Shown here: piece by piece, positions 8,908 through 17,719 of the stretch | Numbering within the stretch: the stretch's first letter is position 1 | Layout: each line of letters starts with the position of its first letter | Assembly (NCBI GenBank): GCA_002342065.1 | Contig: DDPF01000003.1 | Coordinates: forward strand, 124,001-188,000 | Reading direction: 5' to 3' | Length of the DNA stretch: 64,000 nt | Source of the DNA: Bacteroidetes bacterium UBA2475 | GTDB lineage: Bacteria; Bacteroidota; Bacteroidia; B-17B0; Aurantibacillaceae | Translations under genes and position numbers: made by a program | Notes under the pieces: model-generated | The model's input: only the letters and a program-made list of their open reading frames with translations | Told to the model about the DNA's origin: nothing | Databases searched by the model: none

Positions 8908-11799
8908 TTATTGTTCCAATTCAATTGTTATTTTAGTTCCTGAATCTTTTGGGTTAACGGTAGATTTATCTAACATAGTTACTTTTTGACTCTTGCCTGT
9001 TAATTTAGAGTTAATTTCTAGAATAGTTTTTATGGTGCTTGTGCCTAAAGATTTATGTCCTGTTTTAGCGTGCTCTTTCGCTTTCATTAGCCCTATTCCA
9101 TCGTCTTCTATAGTAATTAAAAGTTTGGTTTTGCTCTCTCTTTTAAAGGTCACATATAAAGTACCATGTGATTGTTTTGGAAGAATGCCATGTATGATAC
9201 AATTCTCAACATGGGGTTGAATGATCATATTTGGAATTTTTATTTCTGCCCCATTCAATTGTTCATCTAAATTAATAACGTAATCAAATTTATTTTTAAA
9301 ACGTTCTTTCTCGAGTTCCAGGTAATAAGTTAAACGTGCAATCTCATCGTTCAATGTAATATCACTCTGAGATGCTTTTTCGATGATCATGCGAATTAAA
9401 CGAGAGAATTTAGCAAGGTATTCGCTTGCTTTTAAACTATTGTTGGTGTTTATATAATTTTGAATAGAGGTTAACGAATTAAAAATAAAATGTGGGCTCA
9501 ATAATGCATTCATTGCCTGGTGTTTTAATAAATTTACCTGCTGTTCCTCCTGTAAGCGTTTAGTTGCTTTGATCTTTACTCTCTTTACCCAAACAAAACT
9601 TATGCCACTTATTAATAATAAGCCTCCTATTGTAAACAACCAGTATATCCACTGGGTTTCAGTAAGTTTTTCTTCTTTTTTGATCAGGACTACGGCGTTT
9701 TGGCTCCATGAAATATTATCTGATGAGGCCGCAATTTCTATTTTATGTTTCCCGCCTTCTATCGATCCTAATTCAAAAGATGTGTTCTCGATGATCTTCC
9801 ATTCGCCATTATCTCTGCGGTAACGGTAATATTGTTTACTTGGTTTATTAAAATACGGACTATAAAAATAAATAGAGATATCACTTTGATCTGAGCCTAA
9901 AGTAACTGTATCGCTGGATGTATTTAAATTCTTACCATCAACATAAATATAATTTATAACAACCGGTTTTAAAACGGGATCAAAGCCGGTGATGTCTTTT
10001 AAAGTAGCGATAGAAATTCCACGTGCGGTTGAGATACAAACATTTTGTTCATTCAATGTAATATCGTTTATAGAATTGGATGGAAGCCCGGTTGATTTAT
10101 TGAGGAGCTTTACCGGCTGCAGATCTTTATCACAAATAAAAACGCCATCTAAAGTGGCAAGCCAAATTTGTCCGTTAAACTCTTTTATTTTCTTTACGCC
10201 GTTCAACCTTAAATTACCAATTTGCTGAATTAATTTTTTTGCACGCACATCGGTAATACCTGCTTCGTGCGCAGCATACAGTTTACCATTGATCAATGCA
10301 ATGTCATTTATTTTATAATTTAATTCAGGACTAACTACGTTATGATATTTTTTACTTTTAAAATCGTAAACAAAAAAACCGGTGCTGGTTGCAACAAATA
10401 ACGAATCGTTATCTTTTAATAAAGCATTAACTGAAACGCGGTAATCGGGAAAAGAGATCAACGTATCTAATGTTTTTGAAGCATCGCCATTGCATAATAA
10501 AATATTTGCCTGCCAATCGGCCACAATACTTTTGTTATTTTCTAAAGGCAAAAATTGTTTTACAATAATGGGTTTAAAACGGTAGATCTTTTTTGAATCT
10601 GAAAATATAGATTGGCTCATATCAAACTGGCTCCTTTTAAAATAATAGATAATACCATTTATTTCGCTGATACCATTGATTGGCTCAGTAATAAATTCAT
10701 CGGGATGCGATAATATTTTTGTTTGATAGTTATTTACATTTAACCCAAACAGCCCATTGCTGGTAGCTGCGAATAATAAATTTTGTTTAAAATAAACTTC
10801 ATTCACATTTAGTACTTTACCTTTCAAATTAAAATTGATAGAATTAAAAAATGGGTTTTGAAGAAAATAAACACCATCACTGTAAGTACCTACCCAAATG
10901 TTTTGTTGTTTATCTTTGTAAATACAATTTATTAATGTTGGGGGGATACCAAGGATGTCAAACACATCGTAAGTAATTTCGTTTTGATATAAATACAAAT
11001 TTTCATCCGGATAAGAAGTGAACCAAATACGTCCGTAATCATCAGAAATAACTTTAGAGATACTTTTTTCGCCACCTAACTGAAAAGTAACTCCTTTGTT
11101 CTTATATTTTGGAGTTATTACAGTTTCTATTTTATTATTATTTAAAATGTAGAGTTTTCCTGAACTCCCTATTATTAATTTTCCATCCTTTGATTGTGTT
11201 ATGGAATTAATTTTAGAGCCTTTTAAAACATCCATTTTTGTTTGAACGCCATCGGTAGCGTCGTACAGACCATCCGTACGCCCCACCAAAATTCTGTTAT
11301 CGGCAGTTTTAAATAAACAAAACGCCTGGTTAATATCATCTTTTTTACTTTTCTTAAATTCATCCGGTAATTTTTTTCCGGTAGCAAGATCGATAATAAC
11401 AATTCGTATTTGTGTAGTTAATAAGTAGGCAAACTTATCGGTAATAATAAAATTATCTGCTGCGTTGGCGTATTTTAAATTTGATTCGAACTGATACTTT
11501 TTTGTTTTAAGGTTAAAGTTAGAGATACCTTCATCACGAATAGATAAAAGTAATTCGGCTGAATTCTTTAATGAAACATTTAATAAAGCGTTACTTTTTA
11601 AACTGTCTATACTTAATTTATCAAATTTGTAACCATCATAAAAATAAATACCGTTTTGCGTAGTAAAATACATTAAGCCATTTTGATGCTGCTCAATATT
11701 AAATATGTTTGAATTATTTAAACCCTCTTCGCTTCCCAGTTTTTGAAAGTTAAAAGAAGGTGTTTGCGCCTTACCGAAATTTAGAATTAAGGCAAACAA
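8908..11799 (-). CDS. Sensor histidine kinase, LytS/His_kinase type with periplasmic propeller
   Basis: Residues about 20-600 form a large periplasmic beta-propeller-like sensor (repeats such as ISKVISDDYGRIWFTSYPDENLYLY and IYKDKQQNIWVGTYSDGVYFL), followed by a Y_Y_Y-like domain (YYRYRRDNGEWKIIENTSFELGS) and one membrane helix (about 720-742). The cytoplasmic PF06580 kinase has its phospho-acceptor in SPHFIFNSL (His about 770), and HATPase motifs PHVENCIIHG and EDDGIGL. The usual start would be TTG at 11799, but that leaves a 12-residue signal peptide. The frame continues upstream (FRSIRSLYLYPVFLF...) to ATA codons at 11829 and 11841. The likely partner is the LytTR regulator encoded just upstream. 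Confidence 0.92.
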   Translation of the reverse strand: MFALILNFGKAQTPSFNFQKLGSEEGLNNSNIFNIEQHQNGLMYFTTQNGIYFYDGYKFDKLSIDSLKSNALLNVSLKNSAELLLSIRDEGISNFNLKTKKYQFESNLKYANAADNFIITDKFAYLLTTQIRIVIIDLATGKKLPDEFKKSKKDDINQAFCLFKTADNRILVGRTDGLYDATDGVQTKMDVLKGSKINSITQSKDGKLIIGSSGKLYILNNNKIETVITPKYKNKGVTFQLGGEKSISKVISDDYGRIWFTSYPDENLYLYQNEITYDVFDILGIPPTLINCIYKDKQQNIWVGTYSDGVYFLQNPFFNSINFNLKGKVLNVNEVYFKQNLLFAATSNGLFGLNVNNYQTKILSHPDEFITEPINGISEINGIIYYFKRSQFDMSQSIFSDSKKIYRFKPIIVKQFLPLENNKSIVADWQANILLCNGDASKTLDTLISFPDYRVSVNALLKDNDSLFVATSTGFFVYDFKSKKYHNVVSPELNYKINDIALINGKLYAAHEAGITDVRAKKLIQQIGNLRLNGVKKIKEFNGQIWLATLDGVFICDKDLQPVKLLNKSTGLPSNSINDITLNEQNVCISTARGISIATLKDITGFDPVLKPVVINYIYVDGKNLNTSSDTVTLGSDQSDISIYFYSPYFNKPSKQYYRYRRDNGEWKIIENTSFELGSIEGGKHKIEIAASSDNISWSQNAVVLIKKEEKLTETQWIYWLFTIGGLLLISGISFVWVKRVKIKATKRLQEEQQVNLLKHQAMNALLSPHFIFNSLTSIQNYINTNNSLKASEYLAKFSRLIRMIIEKASQSDITLNDEIARLTYYLELEKERFKNKFDYVINLDEQLNGAEIKIPNMIIQPHVENCIIHGILPKQSHGTLYVTFKRESKTKLLITIEDDGIGLMKAKEHAKTGHKSLGTSTIKTILEINSKLTGKSQKVTMLDKSTVNPKDSGTKITIELEQ

Positions 11800-11871
11800 A
11801 AAAACAGGATATAGATAAAGAGATCTTATACTTCTAAATATTAATTAAACATAAATAACCTATAAAGTATA

Positions 11872-11899
11872 AAAATACAAAAAGCCCGTAAACGGGCTT
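11872..11899 (-). terminator. Rho-independent terminator of the LytTR regulator gene
   Basis: On the minus strand AAGCCCG-loop-CGGGCTT is followed by TTTTTG. It lies 23 bp after the stop of the regulator gene and separates it from the kinase gene downstream. Confidence 0.8.
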
Positions 11900-11921
11900 A
11901 GTATTTGAACGAATTTTTAAA

Positions 11922-12665
11922 CTATTTGGGCGAAACAGATTTTGTTTTAATAAACTCCGAAAACTCCTGTATGCGTGCTTTACTAACCTGAACGTGCGTG
12001 CCATCACTCAAAATCACTTCTCCGCCTTCGTTATTACTGTATTCTTTTACAAAATTGACGTTTATTAAAGCTGATCGGTGGATCCTAAAAAAATCGTTTG
12101 TGGGCAAAATAGCTTCAAACTCTTTTAATGTTTTACTGGCAACTATTTTCTTTTGTCCGTTTAAAAATAAATTTGTGTAATTATCACTTGCTTCTAACCA
12201 AACTATATCTTTAAAGTCAACCAAAGTAAAACCTTTACTGTGGCTTATCAAAACAATATTCTTGTCATCCGTTTTTCCTGCAGCAGAAACCGGTTTGCTT
12301 TCGTAATGTTGTACGACCTTTTTTATAGCGCCTTGCAGCTCGCTTAACATTAAAGGTTTTAATAAATAATCGGTAGCGCCTGCTTTAACAGCAGTAATAC
12401 CATGTTCGCTATAAGCGGTTAAAAATACTACACAAAAATCGCGGTTATAAATACCTTCAAGCATTTGAAAACCGTTCATGCCCGGCATATTAATATCTAA
12501 AAAAACAACATGTGGCTTCAGCTCCTGTATCTTGGTCTTTCCTTCCGGACCGCTGGCAGCCTCGCCAATTACCTCAATTTCGCTACAGTAATTCTGAAGC
12601 ATGCTGCGCGTATTGCTTCTACTGTCTTCTTCATCGTCTATAATAACTGCGGTGTATTTTTGCAT
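11922..12665 (-). CDS. LytTR family response regulator
   Basis: A DNA-binding response regulator. Residues 1-120 form the receiver domain (acidic IIDDEE, phospho-acceptor Asp57 in VFLDINMPGMNG, Thr in FLTAYS, Lys in YLLKPL). Residues about 140-240 form a LytTR domain (WLEASDNYTNLFL...IHRSALINVNFVKEY). It should be phosphorylated by the PF06580 kinase encoded downstream. A terminator between the two means the kinase has at least partly separate transcription. Targets are unknown; the T9SS type B protein behind the kinase is one candidate. Confidence 0.95.
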   Translation of the reverse strand: MQKYTAVIIDDEEDSRSNTRSMLQNYCSEIEVIGEAASGPEGKTKIQELKPHVVFLDINMPGMNGFQMLEGIYNRDFCVVFLTAYSEHGITAVKAGATDYLLKPLMLSELQGAIKKVVQHYESKPVSAAGKTDDKNIVLISHSKGFTLVDFKDIVWLEASDNYTNLFLNGQKKIVASKTLKEFEAILPTNDFFRIHRSALINVNFVKEYSNNEGGEVILSDGTHVQVSKARIQEFSEFIKTKSVSPK

Positions 12666-12752
12666 AACATTAATTTTTTACTAATCTAAACATTAATATT
12701 AAATAAAATTTCTGACTTATTGAAACATAGTTTTTATTGAGTAAATGAACAT

Positions 12753-13712
12753 TTAAGCTAAGATCTCGTGGAGCTTATATTTTTTAAAGTAGGTTTTTAG
12801 CAATGTGTGAGCATCTTTTAGAAGGGAATTATGCGTGTATTTTGCGTTTAATTGTTTAGAGGCTAAAATAGCCGAATTAATACCCTTTTCTGTATTGGTT
12901 TTGCGAATAGATTTTTCAAGTACTTCCAATGCAAGGCCTTTATCCTTTATCTTACCGGTATTATCAATAACATTACTTAACGCGTAAAACGCTTTTTTAT
13001 TGAGGTTGATATGGTCGACCAGATTCTTTTTTATTGGCAATTTATTATACGGATTTTTGAGCTCGGTAGCTGTTATAAATTCTTTTTCCCAATTGTATTT
13101 TTCTTTTATATCTTTTAAAACGATCAATCCCTGAAAACTTTCGCCATAAATACTTATCCACCTTAATTTGCGGCGCAATTCATGCACCTGCTCTTCCATA
13201 TCATCAAATTCTTTTGGGTATTGATCAAAAAAATCGCAGCTTTCTTTTAGTTCAGATTTAATTTCTTCATGTAATTTTAAGATAAGATTTTTATCATTAA
13301 AATTTATTTTAAATCCAGCACCCATTTCTTTTAGTTCTTCCAGATAAAAATCATTTTTCTTTAATTTTTCGTTCAGCTTATCAATAGCTTTATCTAATTT
13401 TTTAGAAATATATTCTAATTGTTGAATATTAACGGTCTTTAATTTTGAAAAATCGGCAAGTATTACAAGATAATGATCTAACTCGCCTAAATAATCTTCT
13501 AACTTTTTAATGGTGGCATGCCATTCTTTAATTTCTTTATCCTCAAATAATTTATTGGAGACACGCAAAATAGATTCTGCCATAAATAAAGCCATCCTTG
13601 CTTTATTCTTATAAAGGAACATTGCTGGATTAGAATTTGTTTTTGCTTTTTTAAATAATACTTCTATTTGTTTACAATAGATCTGGAATGGAAAATGAGG
13701 CGTATTAGCCAT
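12753..13712 (-). CDS. CHAD-like helical protein
   Basis: I chose the ATG at 13712 (MANTPHFPFQ, 319 aa); the longer reading frame adds an unlikely AT-rich extension. The protein is almost all alpha-helix and rich in Lys and Glu. The segment HELRRKLRWISIYGESF resembles the basic helix of CHAD domains, which bind polyphosphate. The match is partial, so this is a guess at the fold, not at function. It lies upstream (on the minus strand) of the LytTR regulator with an 87-bp gap. Confidence 0.6.
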   Translation of the reverse strand: MANTPHFPFQIYCKQIEVLFKKAKTNSNPAMFLYKNKARMALFMAESILRVSNKLFEDKEIKEWHATIKKLEDYLGELDHYLVILADFSKLKTVNIQQLEYISKKLDKAIDKLNEKLKKNDFYLEELKEMGAGFKINFNDKNLILKLHEEIKSELKESCDFFDQYPKEFDDMEEQVHELRRKLRWISIYGESFQGLIVLKDIKEKYNWEKEFITATELKNPYNKLPIKKNLVDHINLNKKAFYALSNVIDNTGKIKDKGLALEVLEKSIRKTNTEKGINSAILASKQLNAKYTHNSLLKDAHTLLKTYFKKYKLHEILA

Positions 13713-13796
13713 AAAGGAAATTTTAGTTTTTAAATGATTTGTTGTTATATAGTAAATATAAGTAAAACAAATTAATATCAAATATGTTTAGATAAA

Positions 13797-13831
13797 AACA
13801 AAAAAGCCCGGAACCATGACGATCCGGGCTT
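13797..13831 (-). terminator. Terminator of the ssb pair
   Basis: On the minus strand AAGCCCGG-12 nt loop-CCGGGCTT is followed by TTTTTTG, 19 bp after the stop of the downstream ssb. Confidence 0.85.
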
Positions 13832-13850
13832 AAACTAACAAATCTCTTTA

Positions 13851-14186
13851 TTAGTTCTCTTTTTGTTTTAAGATCACTTCATTAGCAACTATCTCAGTGA
13901 TATAACGCTTCTGACCGTCTTTAGCAATGTAATTGCGGGTAGTAAGGCGGCCTTCTACGCTCACAAAGCTGCCTTTTTTAAGGTCTGCCTCTATTTGCTC
14001 AACCATTTTACCCCATGCTGTAACATAATGCCACTGTGTATCTTCAGCTTTTTCGCCGGTACGGGTTTTATACTCTTCTTTTGTAGCTATCGAGAAACGT
14101 GCTACTTTATTACCGTTATCAAAAATTTTAATTTCAGGGTTGTTACCTAAGTTGCCTGTTAATTGTACTCTGTTTGTTGTGCTCAT
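13851..14186 (-). CDS. ssb: Single-stranded DNA-binding protein, short tail-less form (copy 2)
   Basis: A 111-aa OB-fold SSB: VQLTGNLGNNPEIKIFDNGNKVARFSIAT, then TQWHYVTAWGKMVEQ and GRLTTRNYIAKDGQKRYITEIVANE. It binds and protects single-stranded DNA. It ends right after the OB fold (...VILKQKEN) and lacks the acidic C-terminal tail and terminal Phe through which canonical SSBs recruit partners. A closely similar paralogue lies 77 bp upstream in the same direction. Confidence 0.93.
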   Translation of the reverse strand: MSTTNRVQLTGNLGNNPEIKIFDNGNKVARFSIATKEEYKTRTGEKAEDTQWHYVTAWGKMVEQIEADLKKGSFVSVEGRLTTRNYIAKDGQKRYITEIVANEVILKQKEN

Positions 14187-14263
14187 GATATTTATTTTTT
14201 ATATATTATTAATTTATTTACTTATTTAATTTTACGAACCTCATTTTTGCTAAAGCGCAAAAA

Positions 14264-14605
14264 TTATGCTGCTTTTTGGTACGATACAAATAATTCGTTT
14301 GCAACTATTTCTGTACTGGTTCTTTTCGATCCGTCTTTGCCTGTGTAAGTGCGGTTAACCAATTTACCGTCTATAGTAACCTGTGTACCTTTATATAGAA
14401 TACGCTCGGCTATGTTAGCCAGGCTGCCCCATGCAGTGATCGTGTGCCACTGTGTGTTGGTTACTTTCTCTCCTTTTTTGTTAGTGAAGGTTTCGTTTAT
14501 CGCAACTGCGAAACGGGCCAGCTTGCTTCCGTTATCTAAAATTTTAACTTCCGGGTTTGCGCTTAAGCGGCCTACTAATTGTACGTGATTTTTAATGTTC
14601 ATCAT
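14264..14605 (-). CDS. ssb: Single-stranded DNA-binding protein, short tail-less form (copy 1)
   Basis: A 113-aa OB-fold SSB (HVQLVGRLSANPEVKILDNG...TQWHTITAWGSLANIAE...GKLVNRTYTGKDGSKR). Like its neighbour it stops after the OB fold (...LFVSYQKAA) with no acidic tail. The start is one of two adjacent ATGs (14605 or 14602). The two are clearly related but diverged, so the duplication is not recent. The genome probably has a tailed, housekeeping SSB elsewhere. Confidence 0.93.
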   Translation of the reverse strand: MMNIKNHVQLVGRLSANPEVKILDNGSKLARFAVAINETFTNKKGEKVTNTQWHTITAWGSLANIAERILYKGTQVTIDGKLVNRTYTGKDGSKRTSTEIVANELFVSYQKAA

Positions 14606-15025
14606 GTTTTCTTTTTTTTAATCGTTATTTATTTTTTGTTTTTACGTTATATCGTTTAAAGCTTAATTAAAATTGCGCTACTTCAAATCGACAGGACAAA
14701 GGTGCGGCGACTAAGAAACTTTATTCGGTTATTAAATAATTGTAGATGGATAAAAGCGTTTGTAACCGTTTGTTGTCGAATAATTTTCATACAACTATTT
14801 GTTTTTCACATAATTACAACAAAATAAATTTTAAGGAATATTTTAAGAAAAAAATTGATTTTTAAGAAACTCCCGGATATTTAGGAGGTTTTTTAACCAC
14901 GAAGACACAAAGTTTTTCATAAAGGACGCTAAGAAATAATCCTCTGTGCTTTAGGGGTCATCTTTACTTGCTTTGTGGTTAAGGTTTTCTTTATTTATAT
15001 ATTCGTATTACAAATTATACGCTTT
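14606..15025. other. 420-bp intergenic region with ssb promoter side and a palindromic repeat
   Basis: The region between the divergent ssb and AlkC-like genes. A weak -7 match to the ssb strand (CACCTTTG on the minus strand, 14697-14704) is present, then AT-rich sequence with no open frame, then the palindromic element at 14893-14982. No other gene is seen. Confidence 0.5.
14893..14982. repeat. REP-like palindromic element with TTAACCAC/GTGGTTAA ends
   Basis: A 90-bp intergenic element bounded by TTAACCAC (14893-14900) and its exact reverse complement GTGGTTAA (14975-14982). Inside it reads GAAGACACAAAG...GCTAAGAAAT. A related half-element (AACCACTAAGACACGAAG...CACTAAGAAAT) is found at 51292-51333. 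It has no coding capacity, as expected for a non-autonomous repeat. Confidence 0.7.
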
Positions 15026-16108
15026 ATGGAACCGTTAAAGGAAATGTTCAACAAAAAATTTTACAGTCAATTTGCTTTTGAATTTAGCAAAGCAGATAAA
15101 AATTTTAATGCCACCCAATTTGTAAAAGATGTTACAAAAGACTTTGAACCTCTTTCGTTAAACGAACGCATGCGCAAAACATCGCATACATTAAAAGAAC
15201 ATTTACCTCAGGATTATAAAAAAGCTATTGATGTGATGTTTAAAGTTATTCCAAACACACAAAGGGGTTATACGAATTTGGTTTTTCCGGATTTTGTTGG
15301 CTTATACGGACATGATGCGATTGACACTTCTTTAGAAGCTCTTAAACATTTTACAACCTTTGGTTCGTCTGAATTTGCCATTCGTGAATTTTTAAAACGC
15401 GATTTTGCAAAAACAATTAAAGTAATGCATACCTGGGCGAAAGATAAAAATGCACATGTGCGTCGTTTAGCTTCCGAGGGTAGTCGCCCCCGGCTGCCCT
15501 GGTCGTTTAAGCTCGATGAAGTAATTAAAAATCCAAAAAGCACACAAAATATTTTAGAGATCTTAAAAGCTGATGAAGAATTGTACGTTAGAAAATCTGT
15601 TGCCAATCATTTAAATGATCATTCAAAAGACAATACAGATTTTATGTTACAGCTTTTAAAAAGTTGGGATAAAAGCAACGCACACACTGCCTGGATAGTG
15701 AAACATGCCAGCCGCAGCCTGATAAAAAAAGGTAATGCCAACTCATTAGCACTTTTTGATTTTGAAAAGAATCCTAAGATCAACATTGAAAATTTTAAAA
15801 TTCTTAAGGCTAAAATAAAACTTGGAAACAATTTAGAATTTGAATTTGATCTTATCTCAGAAAAAAATACAAAACAAAAACTTGTTGTGGATTACATTAT
15901 TCATTACCAAAAAAAAGGAAAAGAACTTTCGGCCAAAGTCTTTAAGCTGAAAGAACTGGAATTAAAGCCAAAAGAAAAAATAAGCATCAGTAAAAAACAA
16001 ATGATGAAAGACTTTAGCACGCGCAAACATTTTGCTGGAGAACATTTGCTGGAGATACAAGTGAATGGTAAGGTTTATGGGAAACAGAAGTTTTATTTGA
16101 GTTTGTAA
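15026..16108 (+). CDS. DNA alkylation repair protein, AlkC-like (HEAT-repeat glycosylase with C-terminal Ig-like domain)
   Basis: A 360-aa protein from the ATG at 15026 (MEPLKEMFNKKF). Residues about 1-250 are HEAT-like helical repeats of the AlkC/AlkD superfamily, with the signature HVRRLASEGSRPRLPW at about 148-163, which is typical of AlkC. Residues about 265-360 look like an Ig-fold (KIKLGNNLEFEFDLISE...DYIIHYQKKGKELSAKVFKLKE), an add-on known in AlkC enzymes. The family excises alkylated bases such as 3-methyl adducts without base flipping. It stands alone between two dispersed repeats. An alkyltransferase-like gene is also in this window at 54980. Confidence 0.85.
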   Translation: MEPLKEMFNKKFYSQFAFEFSKADKNFNATQFVKDVTKDFEPLSLNERMRKTSHTLKEHLPQDYKKAIDVMFKVIPNTQRGYTNLVFPDFVGLYGHDAIDTSLEALKHFTTFGSSEFAIREFLKRDFAKTIKVMHTWAKDKNAHVRRLASEGSRPRLPWSFKLDEVIKNPKSTQNILEILKADEELYVRKSVANHLNDHSKDNTDFMLQLLKSWDKSNAHTAWIVKHASRSLIKKGNANSLALFDFEKNPKINIENFKILKAKIKLGNNLEFEFDLISEKNTKQKLVVDYIIHYQKKGKELSAKVFKLKELELKPKEKISISKKQMMKDFSTRKHFAGEHLLEIQVNGKVYGKQKFYLSL

Positions 16109-16113
16109 TAAAT

Positions 16114-16211
16114 CGTCATTGCGAGCGATAGCGAACCAATCTCAAGCCTGTGAGTAACTTCCCGTTATTTCTGTGTTTGAGATCGCTTCGGCAAAAAGCC
16201 TCGCGATGACG
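16114..16211. repeat. Dispersed inverted repeat, CGTCATTGCGAG type
   Basis: A 98-bp element with ends CGTCATTGCGAG and CTCGCGATGACG (one mismatch) and inner CAATCTC/GAGATCG arms. This is one of the most widespread multi-copy intergenic palindromes in bacteria. It lies 5 bp after the AlkC-like stop codon and could fold into a long hairpin in that transcript. Confidence 0.8.
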
Positions 16212-16274
16212 TTAGCATTCTGCTTGCATTTTTAATTACAATTATTATCTTTAATATATCAATAACCTTATTGG

Positions 16275-17219
16275 ATGAAAAATTTAATTGTAACTGCTGA
16301 CGATTACGGTGTGTTCCCTTCGATAAACCAGGGAATAAAAGATGCCATACGCAACAACAAAGTAAACTCTGTTGCCTGCATACCCAATTATAAAGACTCG
16401 GTTAAAAATGTAAAAGAGCTTATTGCCGAGTTCGGAACCAAGGCCGATATTGGTTGTCATTTAACCATCTCTTCCGGCGAAGCATTAACCGTGCAAAATC
16501 ACGAAGCGTTTTGTTACGATAAAATATTCAGGCCATTTGGTAATTTAGATATTGACGCTATTGAAGAAGTACCCGAACTTTTAGAAAAAGAATTGCGTGC
16601 ACAGATAGAGGTTTTTAAAGATGCGCAAATACCTGTAACTAATTTAAGTTGCCATCATACTACCTTAACAACAACAGCAGGCTTGCTTAAAGTTTATTTA
16701 AAAGTAGCGGCGGCATATAAATTACCTATACGCTCGGTAAATATCTCGCCGGCCGCTAAAGATAATACCTACCGTACTATTTTAGGTTTGTTGCTTAGGC
16801 AACATGTGCCCTTAAAAAAATTGCAGGAAATGAAACGTTTTGGTAAAAAAATAAATAATTATTTAAACCAATACGAAACTAAAATTTTAACGCCACATGT
16901 TCTAGAAAGCAGTCATTACGGCCCTATACCGCAGGCAGGCTTTTTAGATACTCTGGCCGGATTAGAAGTAAAACTAAAACACAAGAACTTAAATAAATTC
17001 TTTAAAGATTTTAGTAAGAACGAAAGTACAAGCGCCGAATTAATGGTGCATCTTATATCCGAAGACCTCCACTTATTGGAACAGGATGATGCAATTGATT
17101 ACCCCGGAATTGACCAAAATTATTTTGACAGCCGCATGCTCGAATACCGCTCGCTAAACGCTTTTGATTTTAGCGCCTACCCTGAAGTGAAAATGAGTTT
17201 TTGGAGAGAGTTGGCATAA
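16275..17219 (+). CDS. ChbG/HpnK family carbohydrate deacetylase (YdjC-like)
   Basis: A 314-aa protein that starts with IVTADDYGVFPSINQGI; the TADDYG motif holds the metal-binding Asp of this family. GCHLTISSG supplies the next conserved His, and LSCHHTTLTT the following ones. Members remove N-acetyl groups from chito-oligosaccharides or from hopanoid or aminoglycan sugars. The substrate here cannot be told. There is no signal peptide, so it acts in the cytoplasm. Confidence 0.85.
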   Translation: MKNLIVTADDYGVFPSINQGIKDAIRNNKVNSVACIPNYKDSVKNVKELIAEFGTKADIGCHLTISSGEALTVQNHEAFCYDKIFRPFGNLDIDAIEEVPELLEKELRAQIEVFKDAQIPVTNLSCHHTTLTTTAGLLKVYLKVAAAYKLPIRSVNISPAAKDNTYRTILGLLLRQHVPLKKLQEMKRFGKKINNYLNQYETKILTPHVLESSHYGPIPQAGFLDTLAGLEVKLKHKNLNKFFKDFSKNESTSAELMVHLISEDLHLLEQDDAIDYPGIDQNYFDSRMLEYRSLNAFDFSAYPEVKMSFWRELA

Positions 17220-17365
17220 ATTATTATTCTCCAAATTTACAAACGGCAGAGTGGTAATCTGAACGGCACCTAGATATTAAGCGTCTGTTAACATTTCTTA
17301 AATGCACTAAAGCATACAATATCTGTATTACTTTTACGTTTGATTATTACTAACGATAAATCTTT

Positions 17366-17554
17366 ATGCTGGACCTGAGTAAAAAAATTTTAGAAAAAGT
17401 GAGTTTCGACAGAACGCTTTTTTGTAAAGAATTAACCAAAGCAATTAACTGGGTTACACCCGATGAAAAAACAATTTTAAAAGTTTGGTGCTTAACTACT
17501 TTTGGTAGTGTTTACCAAAAAGAGATTCTAGAAATATTTAGTAGTATTGGTTAA
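17366..17554 (+). CDS. Small conserved hypothetical protein
   Basis: A 62-aa soluble protein (MLDLSKKILEKVSFDRTLFCKELTKAI...). It has the look of a conserved Bacteroidota mini-protein with a helix-rich layout and a central conserved WVTPDEKTILKVWCL stretch. Function is unknown. A perfect -7 box TACGTTTG at 17335-17342, about 24 bp before the ATG, supports real expression. Confidence 0.65.
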   Translation: MLDLSKKILEKVSFDRTLFCKELTKAINWVTPDEKTILKVWCLTTFGSVYQKEILEIFSSIG

Positions 17555-17656
17555 AAGATAATTTTATTTTCGAGACTTCATTTTGCTTCGCAAAACCTCC
17601 AAAGGTTTGATTAACGAACTGGATATTTTTCTGAACTCCATTTTTTGCTCAATGGC

Positions 17657-17697
17657 AAAAAATCCCCCGCCCTTCGGGCACCCCCTCATGGAGGGGG
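17657..17697 (-). terminator. Double-hairpin terminator of the DJ-1/PfpI gene
   Basis: On the minus strand CCCCCTC-CAT-GAGGGGG is followed by GCCC-GAA-GGGC and then GGGGGATTTTTTG. It starts 22 bp after the stop of the gene at 17720. The surrounding 17575-17656 stretch holds short palindromes such as TTTTGCTTCGCAAAA, which recurs at 42670, and no gene. Confidence 0.6.
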
Positions 17698-17719
17698 ACA
17701 CTGTGTGTGCTTATGGGGA

